This document shows positions 44,819 to 56,748 of a DNA stretch of 64,000 bases, piece after piece. This DNA is from Morinoia aosen. Lineage: Eukaryota > Arthropoda > Malacostraca > Amphipoda > Talitridae. The first letter of the stretch is position 1; each line of letters starts with the position of its first letter. A model generated the notes under the pieces. That model had not been told where the DNA came from and did no database searches. It saw nothing but the letters and a program-made list of their open reading frames with translations. The stretch is taken from assembly GCA_030386875.1 (NCBI GenBank), contig CM059558.1, forward strand, positions 12,533,501 through 12,597,500, in the 5' to 3' direction. The position numbers and the translations under genes are program-made.

Positions 44819-45048
44819 TTAACCCTTTAACGTCCGAATTTTTGTACTCATATTACCGTTAACACAACCACCGTCACTAAACTGGCGCTGGCATCTGGCA
44901 GTCACCGATATCAGGATGGGATAGGAACTGCCACCCGGCAGAGAACTTCAAAGAACACATTAGGGAACTAATTGAATAAGAAATAAAATATATTGAAGGG
45001 GAATTTTGAAAGAGGACACTGGTGTCCTCTGGGGCGTTAAAGGGTTAA
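44819..45048. mobile_element. TTAA-type MITE, second family
   Basis: TTAACCCTTTAACG at the left and its inverse complement at the right. TTAA lies at both ends and the length is 230 bp. An AGGACACTGGTGTCCT palindrome lies near the right end. Related to 63470-63701 through CAACCACCGTCAC and GAACTTCAAA blocks. Confidence 0.8.
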
Positions 45049-45986
45049 GGAAACTCTATGAGCTTTTGAACGTGAAAACTTCGAATGTATTCTGGAAATT
45101 CAACTTTGCCAATAGGAAATTTGATTTCAAAAGCTTATGTGACATCACGACGTTCGTTCTTTAGGCCTCACTAATAATCTATCTTCTGAATAATTTTTTG
45201 CACAATTTCTGAAGGTATTTTGGTTGAGATTTGATCATTTAAATTACATATTTCATTGCTTTCATTTTTTCAGGTCGTTAAACCAAAGTTTTCATTGAGC
45301 CAGGAAGGGAGAAATATTTCTATCACTTAACTTTGTTGTTTTGATAATTCGATATTTATGAGTATCACTTATTAACGAATTTTTATTTAAAAAACAATCG
45401 ATTTCAAAAATCAGTATAATCTGTGCTGTCATAATCAATTTTACTTGCTAGATGGCTGTTAAATTTCGCTTAAAAAATTGTATTATTTTTATTCTTTAGG
45501 AGAAGTTTTGATGAAATCCGTACACCAGCAAATTTCTACCTGTTGCAATAGCGGCGACACTTTTAGTATTTGCAACAATTTATTTACCAGACCTAATTAA
45601 ACTCTTCTCTGTCCGTTACATCTATATGTTAAAAAAATCAATTTTCCCCCTACAAAGTAAGCTCGCCCTAATAGTACGTAAAAACTATTATCATTTTTCC
45701 TCATCATTTCAACACGATCATTTACCTGATTTGCTTGAAATCATTTAGCTGATCATTTTTCAAAAAAATGCTCAATTTTACACGAATAGAATAGCTGAAG
45801 TGATTTCTGAGTTTTGACTGGATGTATATGTTAAGTTGTGTTAGTTATTCTTTTTCATAGTCCTTGACAAACAAGTTCTTCAGCGAATATGTTCCAATGT
45901 GTAAATGAGCTTGTGTGGTCTCTTTTCATAGCATCTCTCTTGTTTTCCATTAAAAAGCTTTCAATTCTTCTTATAATATCTTAATA
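45049..45986. other. Non-coding stretch with one dispersed repeat
   Basis: 45491-45576 matches 46925-47010 (TTCTTTAGGAGAA, TTTTGATGAAATCC, CAAATTTCTACCTGTTGCAA). Nothing else was recognised. Confidence 0.5.
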
Positions 45987-46092
45987 ATCAATTACATCAT
46001 TTTGCAGCACTTTGATAATCAATTACATCATTTTGCAGCACTTTGATAATCAATTACTACGAATTACGTTATTTTTCATTGCGTTGATAATC
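45987..46092. repeat. 33-bp tandem repeat, 3 copies
   Basis: TTTGATAATCAATTACATCA followed by TTTTGCAGCAC; the third unit is diverged. Confidence 0.8.
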
Positions 46093-46189
46093 AATTTCAC
46101 CTGTTCATAAAATCTCAAAGTTAATCTGTTTTCGTATGATATCCTAAAAGTCTTCAATGTCATTCTTGAGCGCACTGGCCAGCACCACT

Positions 46190-46315
46190 AATGCGATCAT
46201 CTAAGCACAGAAAGTTCCTATTCGTCGGTGGACATGATGCAGGCTGCTTTCACGATGGGATTTTGCATAATTATGCAAATATTGGCCGACTCCTCTGATT
46301 TTACCCTGAATATCT
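46190..46315 (+). repeat. Dispersed repeat with octamer palindrome, copy 2
   Basis: Direct copy of 44304-44440, about 1.9 kb downstream. The palindrome TTTGCATAATTATGCAAA is unchanged at 46262-46279. Confidence 0.85.
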
Positions 46316-46677
46316 GATATTCAGGAAGGACTATTAGTCCTTCTATACACTTCTTGAAACTTTTCTATATAATTTAATCGTGAATAATCTTATTTCATAT
46401 ATAAAACTCAAAGGATAAAATATAAGGACAGCATAATAATATTCCATGCACTGCTATTTCACTAAAATGATTATTTTTTTATATTCTACTGAAGGAAGCA
46501 AAATGTTCTACCTACTCCTAAAGCTGAACAGACAAGGAGAAAATTATTGAGCTCAATATTACTTTGTTCCACAATTCCAACTCTAAGATCATCGCTTGAT
46601 ATCACACCTAAAATATCAAATGGTTTTCTAAAGTACGTCGCGCCAACGTACTTCCTTTCTTCCTTCCCTGAAAATCC

Positions 46678-46828
46678 ATTGAATTTGGTTAAACATTTAT
46701 AAATCCCTTGATTGTGTTTGGTTAAGCTCTTAAAAAATCCGCTGATTGCGTCCGGTCAAACGATTGAAAAATCGGTTGATTGCGTTCGTTTAAACCTCTA
46801 AAAAATTTGTTCATTGTGATCGGTTGAA
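46678..46828. repeat. Tandem repeat, about 38-41 bp unit, 4 copies
   Basis: TTGATTGCGTYCGGTTAAAC-type blocks with AAAAAATC recur four times with divergence. Confidence 0.75.
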
Positions 46829-46924
46829 GACAGTTTTGTCGTAGGAGCTGCTGACTTAAATGAGCTAAGTTTCAACGCATCGTAAGCCAACTATTATAAA
46901 TCTAAATTTTCGTATTCTCGAGTA

Positions 46925-47010
46925 ATTCTTTAGGAGAACTTTTGATGAAATCCGCGCAGTAACAAATTTCTACCTGTTGCAACGACAGCAAAGCTCTTGG
47001 TGTTTGCAAT
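46925..47010. repeat. Dispersed repeat, partner at 45491-45576
   Basis: Direct repeat about 1.4 kb from its partner, with several substitutions. No element ends were recognised. Confidence 0.65.
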
Positions 47011-48205
47011 GTTCGGTCCTTGTCCTGTCTGAGACGTGGGAGACCGAAAATCGACTGCTTTCGACACGTTGCAAAGCCCGAGCTCATGCAAGTAATAAGC
47101 CATGTTATTCTGTTGCCCGGTAGTGCGGATGTCAAAGCTCGGACAGCTTTTCAATTAAACACGACATCGGAGAGCGACCGGCAAGGCTTTTGGCTCACCC
47201 TCCGGTGGCAGAGTTTCTAGTCTTTGAATTAAATAGAAGTCCGTTAGCTGGCTCCTGCTCGGCAACATGGCTGAGGAAAACAAGCCAAGGGACAGGAAGA
47301 GTCACTGATTCTCGTGTTGGATAACACGAGCATCTACTCCGCAAACATGTCCCTCACGACGTGAGAAAATTCCTCCTGGGCTGCTGTCAATTGGAAAGCC
47401 AAAAAAAGGAGCTTTCATGAAGGAGGGTTGAAAAATTGGCGAGTCTTTTGATGGAATACTGCAGGAAAAAAGAGTATTTAGTAATGGAAAAGTGTGTATA
47501 ATTCAGGTCTTCACTTTAGAAGGATTAGTTCAATCAGTTGTCCCCGGTGGTCAAAATTTGGCATCTCCCTAATCAGAAGAATATGATCTTCGAAGGTGGA
47601 AATAGAAGTGGACCGGAGTGAATAATATTACCCAAAAGGCCTTGTTTCTCATTAAGAGGCGAATGTTCTCAATTGTTTCACTTAGTTATATTGATTGTTT
47701 CATTACATTATTTTGAGGCAAGAATGCTGGAGCCAGAGTCATTTGTTTGTGAAACTGAAAGTGATTTTATGTATAAAAAAATACGTTTTAAATATTTCAT
47801 TTCAAGCCGTACATCTTCTGCAACGAATTTGAGAAAAATTAATAAGTATATGAGAAAATACTGAAGTACTCACACATCACATTACGCTTATTTCTCCGAA
47901 GACTGTAGCCGAATTTGGACTATTAATCCGCTAGCAACGACGCTATTCGATTGAGCCTGCAGGGAAAGAAAGAAATCCAAGGCTCGACCCACATCCTGAT
48001 TGTCTTGAGTTCGATAAACGTTCTCGTTATCGGGGCCGTAGCAATATGTCTCCCGAAAATAAAGCTCCTATAAAAGGAAGCCCTGCAAAAAGCCGGCGGA
48101 TCAGCTGAGATTTTCAAGCGGAATTATGGCGAGTGTATGGGGCTGTTGTTTAGGCGGGGAGGCCGGTCTGTGTTAGCGTTACGGTTGTGGATGGCAGAAT
48201 GGCAG
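47011..48205. other. Non-coding stretch, nothing recognised
   Basis: Short open frames only, with no domain. No repeats stand out. Confidence 0.4.
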
Positions 48206-48350
48206 CCGTATTTCTATTTTCTATGCGTGGTAAGGAGTCTCGGAAATGATTTGATGTGTTAATAGAGTTAATTGAGTTAGCCGTATTTCATTATCTGTGC
48301 TTGGTGAGGAGCCTCGGAAATGACTTGATGTGTTAATAGAGTTAATTGTG
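48206..48350. repeat. Two-copy tandem duplication, about 70-bp unit
   Basis: GCCGTATTTC, GGAGYCTCGGAAATGAYTTG and ATGTGTTAATAGAGTTAATT occur in both copies with few changes. Confidence 0.9.
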
Positions 48351-48970
48351 TTTTTTTTTTCTGTTTGGGTTTCGTCTGGGGGTTCATGCTGTGGTGGATA
48401 ACAAGTTATACTCATACAAATATTCACGTAGCGTTTTGTGAACGAGAGGGGGAAGGAAATTTGGAATAACAGCGTGGATATCAGTGTGCATAGGATAACA
48501 GTATGGGCAACACTCGCCAGAAACTTTACTCTTTCTGGGAAAATAAACTAAAAAATTGACCAACAACTGATACATAAGAAGAATGAAAGATGTTATAAAT
48601 AAATAGGTATTACGAAAAAATAGTAAAATATGACTCAAAAACACTTCGATGAGAGTTTCTACGCTGCTTTTGTATTTTTATTGAAAAATATTTTATTAGT
48701 ATTTCAAATGAACATAAAAAATTCCCTTACGTACCAAAATTAACGCAAGTCTAACATACCTTCCTATGTTCTTTAGAATAATAAACAAGAAAGTCGTCTC
48801 AGTTTTGAAACTATACTTCAAAATTAGTTTCAAATCAATGACGAAAATTCAATTTGTTGAACCGAATGAAAGTGACTGATAAGATTCACAAATTGAATTT
48901 TAGTCATTGACTTGGAAGTGATTTATTTCCAGCTTGGTAGAACAGGACCAGAGGATAAAATTGGTTCTTT
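48351..48970. other. Non-coding stretch, nothing recognised
   Basis: AT-rich, no clear exon or element end. Confidence 0.4.
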
Positions 48971-49290
48971 TAGCTATCAATAATTTTGACGTGCTTTGAA
49001 TCAATAATTTTATTTTAATGTGTTTAGCTATTAATAATTTTGACATGCATTGTATTAATAACTGTATTTTGATGTGTTTAGCCACCAATAATTTTGGCTT
49101 GCTTTGTACCAATAGTATATAAATAGTAAATAAAAATGGTTTAAATGATTTTATTTTGATATGCTTTACCTATCAATAATTTTGATGTGCTTTGAATCAA
49201 CAATTTTATTTTAATATGTTTCTGTCAATAATTTTATTTTTATGTGCTTTGGTTATCAATAATTTTGGCGGGTTTTGAATCAATAATTGC
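48971..49290. repeat. 54-bp tandem repeat, about 6 copies
   Basis: TAGCTATCAATAATTTTGAC recurs at 54-bp spacing (48971, 49025, 49079), with GTGCTTTGAATCAATAATTT between. Later copies are degraded. Confidence 0.8.
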
Positions 49291-49950
49291 ATTTTTCTAT
49301 CAGTAACTCACTTAAGCTATCAGCTATTGTCAGTATCACTTTAGCTACCGGTAATTTCGGTGTACTTTGTATCAAGTTAGACAGCATCGGAGCAACACGG
49401 CGGGTGCCATGAAGAACTCCGGTAGTCTAAGGTATTATGAGAGGGATGTTGTGTTACGAAGATAAGTATTTATAACCCTTTTTCTGTCGCCATCTCACAA
49501 AAATTAGAGTGGAAACTTTGCGAAGAATTAAATCCCAGAAACATGAAATGTGTCGTTGTGTGTGAAGGACTGGCTCGTTAAAAATATAATGCAGAGCAAT
49601 ATTGTTATGATGAAATTTGCGAAAACATGTGAGAAGACCTTGTAAAAGAAGTGATGTTCCGGCAATGACTTGGTGATGCATTTTACTTCTGAGGAGAAGA
49701 AATTTTTCACAGAAAAATTTTATGAAGTTGTGGAATTTTTTTTTTCAAAACAAGAAAATTACGGATTGTATACGGATCATTGTATACGGATTACGAACGT
49801 AAAAGTAAGAATGATACGCATCATTTTCACATGAGATGTTGTGTGAAGAGTACACGAAAATCATAAGATGTTTGAAGTTAAGAATATTTGCTCGAAATTT
49901 AGGTTGCTATCTAAATTCAAAGTTTATGTATTCGAAGGCGAGCACAGAAA
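49291..49950. other. Non-coding stretch, nothing recognised
   Basis: No coding signal or repeat other than a poly-T near 49738. Confidence 0.4.
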
Positions 49951-50070
49951 CTGCAAAGTTTGGGTTAGTTGAGTGGGATGCAAACCCCGGAGTTGTGTAG
50001 TTGTGCTACAATCCAAATTGGATTGTTTTTATATACTAATCTGTCTATGTGTCTGGCTATCATGAAGTGC
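49951..50070 (+). repeat. Dispersed repeat, partner at 53422-53543
   Basis: CTGCAAAGTTTGGGTTAGTT, GTAAACCCCGGAGTTGTGTA-type and ACTAATCTGTCTATRTGTC blocks are shared in the same orientation with few changes. Confidence 0.85.
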
Positions 50071-50199
50071 ATCTAGTGTTTTACTGGGGAAGATAGATGA
50101 GGAAAATTCAATCGATGCTTTTATTTCTAAAAAGTAAGTTAAGCAGTAAAAATTGGGCAGATGCCTCAACAAGTGAACACCAACCGATTTTGCAAGAAG

Positions 50200-50377
50200 A
50201 CATAGTCTAGTTAATAATACACCGTTTTTAATAGCAAACATGACATTGGTAAATGCAAACTGTTCTTTAAAACTAGCCATGATTTCAGAAGCGCATACTG
50301 TTCTTTCCCCTAGACATGACCGTTGGAAAAGCAGACTGTCCTGACAACTAGACATCTCCTTGGTAAATGCAGATTAC
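50200..50377. repeat. Left part of a split tandem array (ACTGTTCTT / ACTAGCCATGA units)
   Basis: Degenerate units with TAAATGCARACTGTTCTT, ACTAGCCATGA and AGACATGACC. They continue to the right of the inserted element at 51726. Confidence 0.65.
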
Positions 50378-51725
50378 GGAGACCATCTCAGGCCCTTGCC
50401 AGATGCTGTCGATTCCACGGTCATTTCTCATGTTTTTGTTGTAAAAGGACCCTTAGGTGGTAGACTATTCGTTCCTAAAATTTTATGGCGCTACGGAAAA
50501 TAATTTCCCCCCCCCCCGGGGGGGGTAAGGCGACCAAACTTTTTCAATTTTCCCGATTTTGACCCCACATAAAAAGAGAACAAATAGGAAATGGAAAAAA
50601 AGCTCAATGTGCGTTTGTTAGAAATGTTCCAAGGATTCTAAAACTGTCTTTGCTTTTGTTCTAGCATCAAAACTGAAGGAGGAGTTACATTTTGAAATAT
50701 CAATATAAATGAAAAGCACCCAAAATTTTAAATTTTTTCCCGATTTTGACCCCATATAAAAAGAGAACAAATAGGAAATGGAAAAAAAGCTCAATGTGAG
50801 TTTGTTAGAAATGTTCCAAGGATTCTAAAACTGTCTTTGCTTTTGTTCTAGCATCAAAACTGAAGGAGGAGTCCCATTTTGAAATATCAATATTAGTGAA
50901 ATATCAATACCTAAAAACCAATATGTCAAATTTTTGCAAAATCTAAGGCCTGAATCAAAAAAATGAATGGAATCAATTGTGTTTATTTTCAAAGGTTACA
51001 TATCATAGTCAAATTTTATAAGAATCAGACTGAAAATAAAAAAAATCATTTTGTTGAAAAAAAAATGATAATTTTTTTTTTTTTTTTTTTTTTTGAAATC
51101 ACAATTCACACTTCAAATATGAAGTTATGTATGGAAATTATCAAAATAAAAATTAAAACTGCATTCAATTACATCAATTGTTCATTATATTACACTTCAA
51201 CACAAAATTTTATTTTTTGCTTATACCCAACACTTTGAATTTTCAACATTCATCCTGGGACTAGTTCTCGAGTTTTGATGCTAGAACAAATCCAAAGACA
51301 GTTTTAGAATCCTTGAAGCATTTCTAACAAACGCTCAATTTGCTTTTTTTCAAATTCGAATTCTTTGAAAAAATATATAGCTCTAAACCCAAAAAATTGT
51401 TGCTGATTTTTGAAATTTTAAAATTTTTTGAAAAAATAGAAAAAATTTGAATTTGAAAAAAAACGAATTGAGCGTTTGTTAGAAATGTTACAAGGGTTCT
51501 AAAACTGTCTTTGTTTTTGTTCTAACATCAAAACTGAAGGAGGAGTCATAATCTGAAATTTCAATAAAAATATACCAAAAACACATTTTTCGTCAAAAAA
51601 AATAAAAGTAAGGCCTAAATCGAAAAAATGACATGAGTAAAAAAGGTTTACTTTTACAAAATACATATACTGGCCAACTTTCAAACGAATCGGACGGAAA
51701 AAGTCGAAAGAGTGGGATGGTCTCC
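50378..51725. mobile_element. Unclassified 1348-bp TIR element inserted in a tandem array
   Basis: Ends GGAGACCATCTCA and TGGGATGGTCTCC are inverse complements except for one base. The flanking TTAC occurs at 50374-50377 and 51726-51729, a 4-bp target duplication. Inside, an about 85-95 bp block (GTTTGTTAGAAATGTTCC, TCTAAAACTGTCTTTGCTTT, AAAACTGAAGGAGGAGT) appears three times forward and once inverted. There is a C11G8 run at 50507-50525 and a long poly-T near 51070. No transposase was seen, so it would be non-autonomous. Superfamily not assigned. Confidence 0.75.
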
Positions 51726-52250
51726 TTACCCTTAAAATAAGACATGACCTTAATAAGAGCAGACTGGTCATAGAATAAGACATGACCTTGGTAAGATCAT
51801 AGAATGAGACATGACCTTGGTAAGAGCAGACTGGTCATAGAAGAATAAGACATGACCTTGGTAAGATCATAGAATGAGACACGGCCTTGGTAAGAGCAGA
51901 CTGGTCATAGAATAAGACGTGACCTTGGTAAGATCATAGTATGAGACATGGCCTTGGTAGGAACAGACTGGTCATAGAATAAGACATGACCTTGATAAAT
52001 GCAGACTGTTATTTTCACTAGCCATAACTTCAGTCAATGCAGACTGGTCATAGAATAAAACAAGACCTTGATAAATGCAGACTGTTATTTTCACTAGCCA
52101 TAACCTTAGCGCATGCAGACCGGCCTTTGAATAAAACATGACTTAGGCAATTGCAGACTTTTTTTCACTAGCCATAACCTTTGTAAATGCAGACCGGCCT
52201 TAGAATAAGCAGACTTTGGTAAGTACAGACTGTTCTTCCCCAACACATCC
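51726..52250. repeat. Tandem array, about 35-70 bp units
   Basis: GAATAAGACATGACCTTGGT, AAGAGCAGACTGGTCATA and AAGATCATAGAATGAGACAT units recur. Towards the right TTTCACTAGCCATAACC units appear, matching the left part of the array. Confidence 0.85.
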
Positions 52251-53421
52251 AGTTCTGACGGGAAAAACTCGAGTAGCGTCATAAGAATCAAAATTAGCAA
52301 AAAGCAGTGGGTTCATTTGGGAGTTTTAAGGAGATTTAAGAGGCGAGTATCGGAGCCTTGTTCAGGCTGGCTCCAAGGTCCCAGCTCGCATTAGGATTCT
52401 TTTTACTGCCACCAAACTTGCACACTTACCGACCTAAAATTTCGAGACAGCTCTAAATGTTCTCAGAGTTAGCGGCTCTCTTCGAAAATATGTCGCATTT
52501 TTTTGCGCCTTGCTAACCGATGCTACTTTTTTGCCATCCGTCTTTTTTGAGCTTTGGAATTATTTTTTGAGACGCAACATGAGGAATTACGTTGGGTAGA
52601 GACTGTTAAATTTTGCTGGAAGAATAATGGAATTAAAATGTTGATATGTTGCGCGCTATGTTACCGAATTTTATCTTAAAATGCCCCGGGAGAATAGGTT
52701 TCAAGATAAAAACATTTCATGCTGGAAAACGGAGAAACTTTGACATAGTAATGGACTAAAAATATCACTGGATGTGTGCTGTTTATGAGCGCTAATTTCT
52801 GGAAAATAGCTAAAAAATTCTTGATTCCCCTTTCAATTTTTATTCAGTGATAAATAACTGTTTGAAATCAATATAAGTTCATTTATTTTAAGCTTTTGCT
52901 TTTCCAAAACCAGGTATTTTTACCAGGCACACTTCTGGTACACTTATGAAAGGCCTTGAACTATTTGGAAATCATCTTTATTAAATTACTTAAATGGCAT
53001 TTAGACTTCCATCTGGGACCCTAGACGTTATATTTTTGAACTACAGTGAAGAGATTAATTATTTTGGTTTTCATCGACAATGGAATCAGCGCATATTTAT
53101 AATTTATTGTCAATAAGCTGCACATTTAAAAATGAAAAATTACAAGAGAAATTAATTCTATAATGCGTGTATGTAAATAAAAAACTCCAGTTTCGAATTA
53201 GAAAAACATTTAGATATATTAATTTTATTACATTAAAAGTTGAGCCAAAAAAGACTCGGAATTGTATTCAATTTGATGGAATAATTACAGTAATATAGCG
53301 AATAGTATTACGATTACGTCAGTCAGAGAAAAACTCAGTATCTTAGAACTTAGATCAATTTAGGGCTCATACTTTTAAATTCTGGAACGATCTTTTCTGG
53401 TGTCCCGTGAAGTGACACAAG
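52251..53421. other. Non-coding stretch, nothing recognised
   Basis: No domain-bearing frame and no clear repeat. Confidence 0.4.
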
Positions 53422-53655
53422 CTGCAAAGTTTGGGTTAGTTGAGTGGGAAGTAAACCCCGGAGTTGTGTACCTGTACTAGAACCCAAATTGAATTGTTTT
53501 TATACACTAATCTGTCTATATGTCGTGCTATTTTGAACTGCACAGACCACCTTTGTTTTTGTTAACTATTATGTCTAAATGTGGTACTATTTTAAAGTGC
53601 TCAGACCGGTTTTGTTTTCACGAACCAATTTGCCTAAATGTTGTAGTATCTTTAA
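53422..53655 (+). repeat. Dispersed repeat copy plus about 60-bp tandem units
   Basis: 53422-53543 pairs with 49951-50070. From about 53500 a unit with AATYTGYCTAWATGT, GTACTATTTT and GCWCAGACC recurs three times. Confidence 0.75.
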
Positions 53656-53792
53656 ACAAGCCGCCCGATTTAGAAACGTGAGTCCCTTTGACTTTTCATG
53701 GCCCAGTGATTCTACCCTTGCTCTGAAAAGTTTACCAACAATTGGGCCAAGTAATAAATGTAAAAGCAGCAGTCTTCTCCACGATGTCTTCT

Positions 53793-53865
53793 CCCTAGCG
53801 CACGTGGTTAAGCATCAGACTTTGGAAAGAAAGTCCCAGGATCGACTCCAGTTCCCTCGCGGTAT
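53793..53865 (+). repeat. tRNA-like SINE head or degenerate tRNA relic
   Basis: CCTAGCGCACGTGGTTAAGC resembles a tRNA D-arm/A box, and CCCAGGATCGACTCC resembles the T-arm/B box (consensus GGTTCGANTCC), at normal spacing. The acceptor stem does not close, so it is not a functional tRNA. It is most likely a tRNA-derived SINE relic. Confidence 0.55.
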
Positions 53866-54954
53866 TTACCCTAGACCTTAAGGTGGTAATAGCAAATGGA
53901 AAAGACGGGAGTAAAAGGCTAAACTCTTCTACTCACTGAGCTTGCCGCCCTCACTCTTCTTAGATTAAGAACTTAAAAAATCCCACGTACAATTCGACTG
54001 TAATAGTGGAGCGATTAATTAAAAGTATGTGCGAACAAATGCTGATGCTATCGTAGTAGCTATCTCCCCACGCCTGCCTGTAGCACGGAAAAAGATCAGT
54101 AATGGACCAGTGGTATTTAGTATATATAAATGAATGAGTGTTATTCTTCACTCATTTGACTTAATTGGGCTCATAATTAGTGTGTTGCAATCTACCAGCG
54201 GTTATTTCTATTAACCTAATTTTAAAGCTTGTATTTCAAAAAGATAACATGTGGAATAATAAATCTTGAGCAATACATCAAAACTTGAAATATTGATAAA
54301 AATATTATCAGCATTTCAAATATTATCGTTAAAATTTTTTACGCTTAAATATTTCGTTTTTTATTCAATATTGTTTAATTCTGTACTTTCCATTCAGTTG
54401 TTGCTATATTTTTCTCACCAGTCGAATATTTTACTTTTCTTTGGAAGATTGGAACTGCCATACTTTTCTCTCGACCATGATCTCTCTTGTTTCAATAAAA
54501 CATTCATCAAAGAATAAATTCCTTTTTAATTTAATTTTTCCATTCTGTCATTAAAATTTTTCTTATTAATTCCTCAAATATTAAATTACGCTTACTAACA
54601 TTCATAGCTGTTTTTTCCGTTTGCTTTCTGAAACCAAGGATTTCTCGGCATTCTATTCGCATCACTAAAGCACTGAATTTCATTCTCTTCGCTCAGCGAA
54701 AAACAAAAACACTTTAGGAGCGGATACTGGCTCGCCCCTCGCGTTATTTTAGACGCCCTGTTTTTCTGCCGCTCAAGATTAAAGATTAAATATGTGACTG
54801 AGCACTGAAGATTAAAGAAAGAATATTCCTCACACGAGTGACAGCTCTCAGGGGATATTTGCTCGACAAAAACTACAAAAAACTAGCGATTTCAACAACG
54901 CGTATTGTTAGAAATTGTTATTGCAATGAAAAAAATTTGCGAGTAGGTCTTGGA
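53866..54954. other. Non-coding stretch, nothing recognised
   Basis: AT-rich, with no repeats or coding signals beyond short chance frames. Confidence 0.4.
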
Positions 54955-55640
54955 TATCTTCTTCTTTTTTCTAATATTTTAGTTATCTTCTTATTTTTTC
55001 GAAAGTCTTATTCATATTATTTTTTTTCTAAAATCTTAGTTGTATTCTTTTTTTTCGAAAGTCTTAGTTATGTTCTTCTTTTTTCGAAACTCCTATAACA
55101 GTTATATTCTTCTTTTTTTCGAAAGTCTTAGTTATATTCTTCTTTTTTCGAAAGTCCTAGTTATATTCTTCTTTTTCGAAAGTCCTAGTTATATTCTTGT
55201 TTTTTCGAAAGTCCTAGTTATATTCTTCTTTTTTCGAAAGTCCTTGTTATATTCTTCTTTTTTCGAAAGTCCTAGTTCTATTCTTGTTTTTTCGAAAGTC
55301 CTAGTTATATTCTTGTTTTTTCGAAGGACTTAGTTATATTCTTCTTTTTTCGAAAGTCCTACTTATATACTTGTTTTTTTGAAAGTCCTTTTTATATTCT
55401 TTTTTTTCGAAAGTCCTAGTTATATTCTTCTTTTTTCGAAAGTCCTAGTTATATTCTTCTTTTTTCGAAAGTCCTAGTTATATACTTGTTTTTTCGAAAG
55501 TCCTTGTTATATTCTTTTTTTTCGAAAGTCCTAGTTATATTGTTGTTTTTTCGAAAGTCCTAGTTATATTCTTCTTTTTTCGAAAGTCCTAGTTATATTC
55601 TTTTTTTTCTAAAGTCCTAATCATATTCTTCTTTTTCTAA
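54955..55640. repeat. 29-bp minisatellite, about 23 copies
   Basis: TCCTAGTTATATTCTTCTTT followed by TTTCGAAAG. Units slip by 1-3 bases in the T-run. The strand is strongly T-rich, so open frames there are Phe/Leu-rich artefacts. Confidence 0.95.
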
Positions 55641-56432
55641 TTAAATAAGGGTGTTGATCGCATTTGAACTTCTTCACATCATCTAAATGTCATGGTTTAT
55701 TATAGTAGTGTATGCATGATATTTTTAATTCTCAGTCTTAGCTCATGTGCGACTGCGACGTCAATGGCAATGTTCTCCTGCAAATTGCATAAGTTATTTC
55801 GATTGGGAAAAATATTGCAGGGCTCTCTAGGATGAATGCGTGAATTCTTACAAGTTAACAAATGTGACGATGCAGTAAACTTTCAACTACTTGAATTTAT
55901 GTATGATAAAATTTTACTTGTAATTAGGCAATATACCATTTATTGTTTTTTTAAGACTTTATTAAACGCCATCAATTTTTTTAATCGGTGTCAAGGATTA
56001 TTTGGTTCAACGATAGCCTATCAAATTTGTTCATAATTTATTATATATATCTTCAACATATAAACTAAATTATTCATGGTCATTTCTACACTCTTTTTCG
56101 TATACTCTACTTCGACACAACCTTTCTAATATTCCATCAGATGATATTTTTCCTCCATAAATTTTCATTTTGGGAGCAACAGTCCATCAAGTTTTTAAAG
56201 TCGTCTATACCCCTAAAGTTTGTGCACAAGCTATTATTTTCTTACTTTTTGACAGTTTGCGAAACTTAGTCGGAAAATCTGCCTAACGTTCCACTTTATT
56301 CTCGCAGACAAAGTCACAACATGAAACTTTTTAGGTAGGGTATTAAATCATCGCTGAATATTTTACTTTTGAAGATGGCGTGTTTACCTCGATTATTCGG
56401 TGATAAAATCGACGAATGACAGCTCATGAAAC
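55641..56432. other. Non-coding stretch, nothing recognised
   Basis: No repeat, exon or element end was identified. Confidence 0.4.
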
Positions 56433-56720
56433 CGAAATGAATACTACGAATAACGAATAATTCGAATTAAATACAAGTGATAAATAAAAACCGAACGAAA
56501 TCATGCGATTGGCGAATAAAACCGAAATGAATACTGCTGGTGGGGAATAAAACTGAACTAAATACCCCAAGTGATGAATAAATCCAAATTAAACGCTACT
56601 AGTGATGAGTAAATTAAATACTGCAAGTAGTGAATAAAATCTAATCAAATTCTACAAGTGATGAATGAAACTGAGTTAAGAACTGCGAGTGACGATAAAA
56701 ATACAACGTTTCGAATAACA
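56433..56720. repeat. Degenerate tandem repeat, about 33-37 bp unit, about 8 copies
   Basis: GAATAAAACCGAAATGAATACT and CAAGTGATGAATAAA variants recur up to the start of the 30-bp array. Copies are strongly diverged. Confidence 0.65.
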
Positions 56721-56748
56721 TACAGCGAGTGGCCATGAATGCTGTGTA

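Noticed and set aside
53793-53865. Functional tRNA gene
   Set aside because: The A and B boxes are present but the acceptor and anticodon stems do not pair convincingly.
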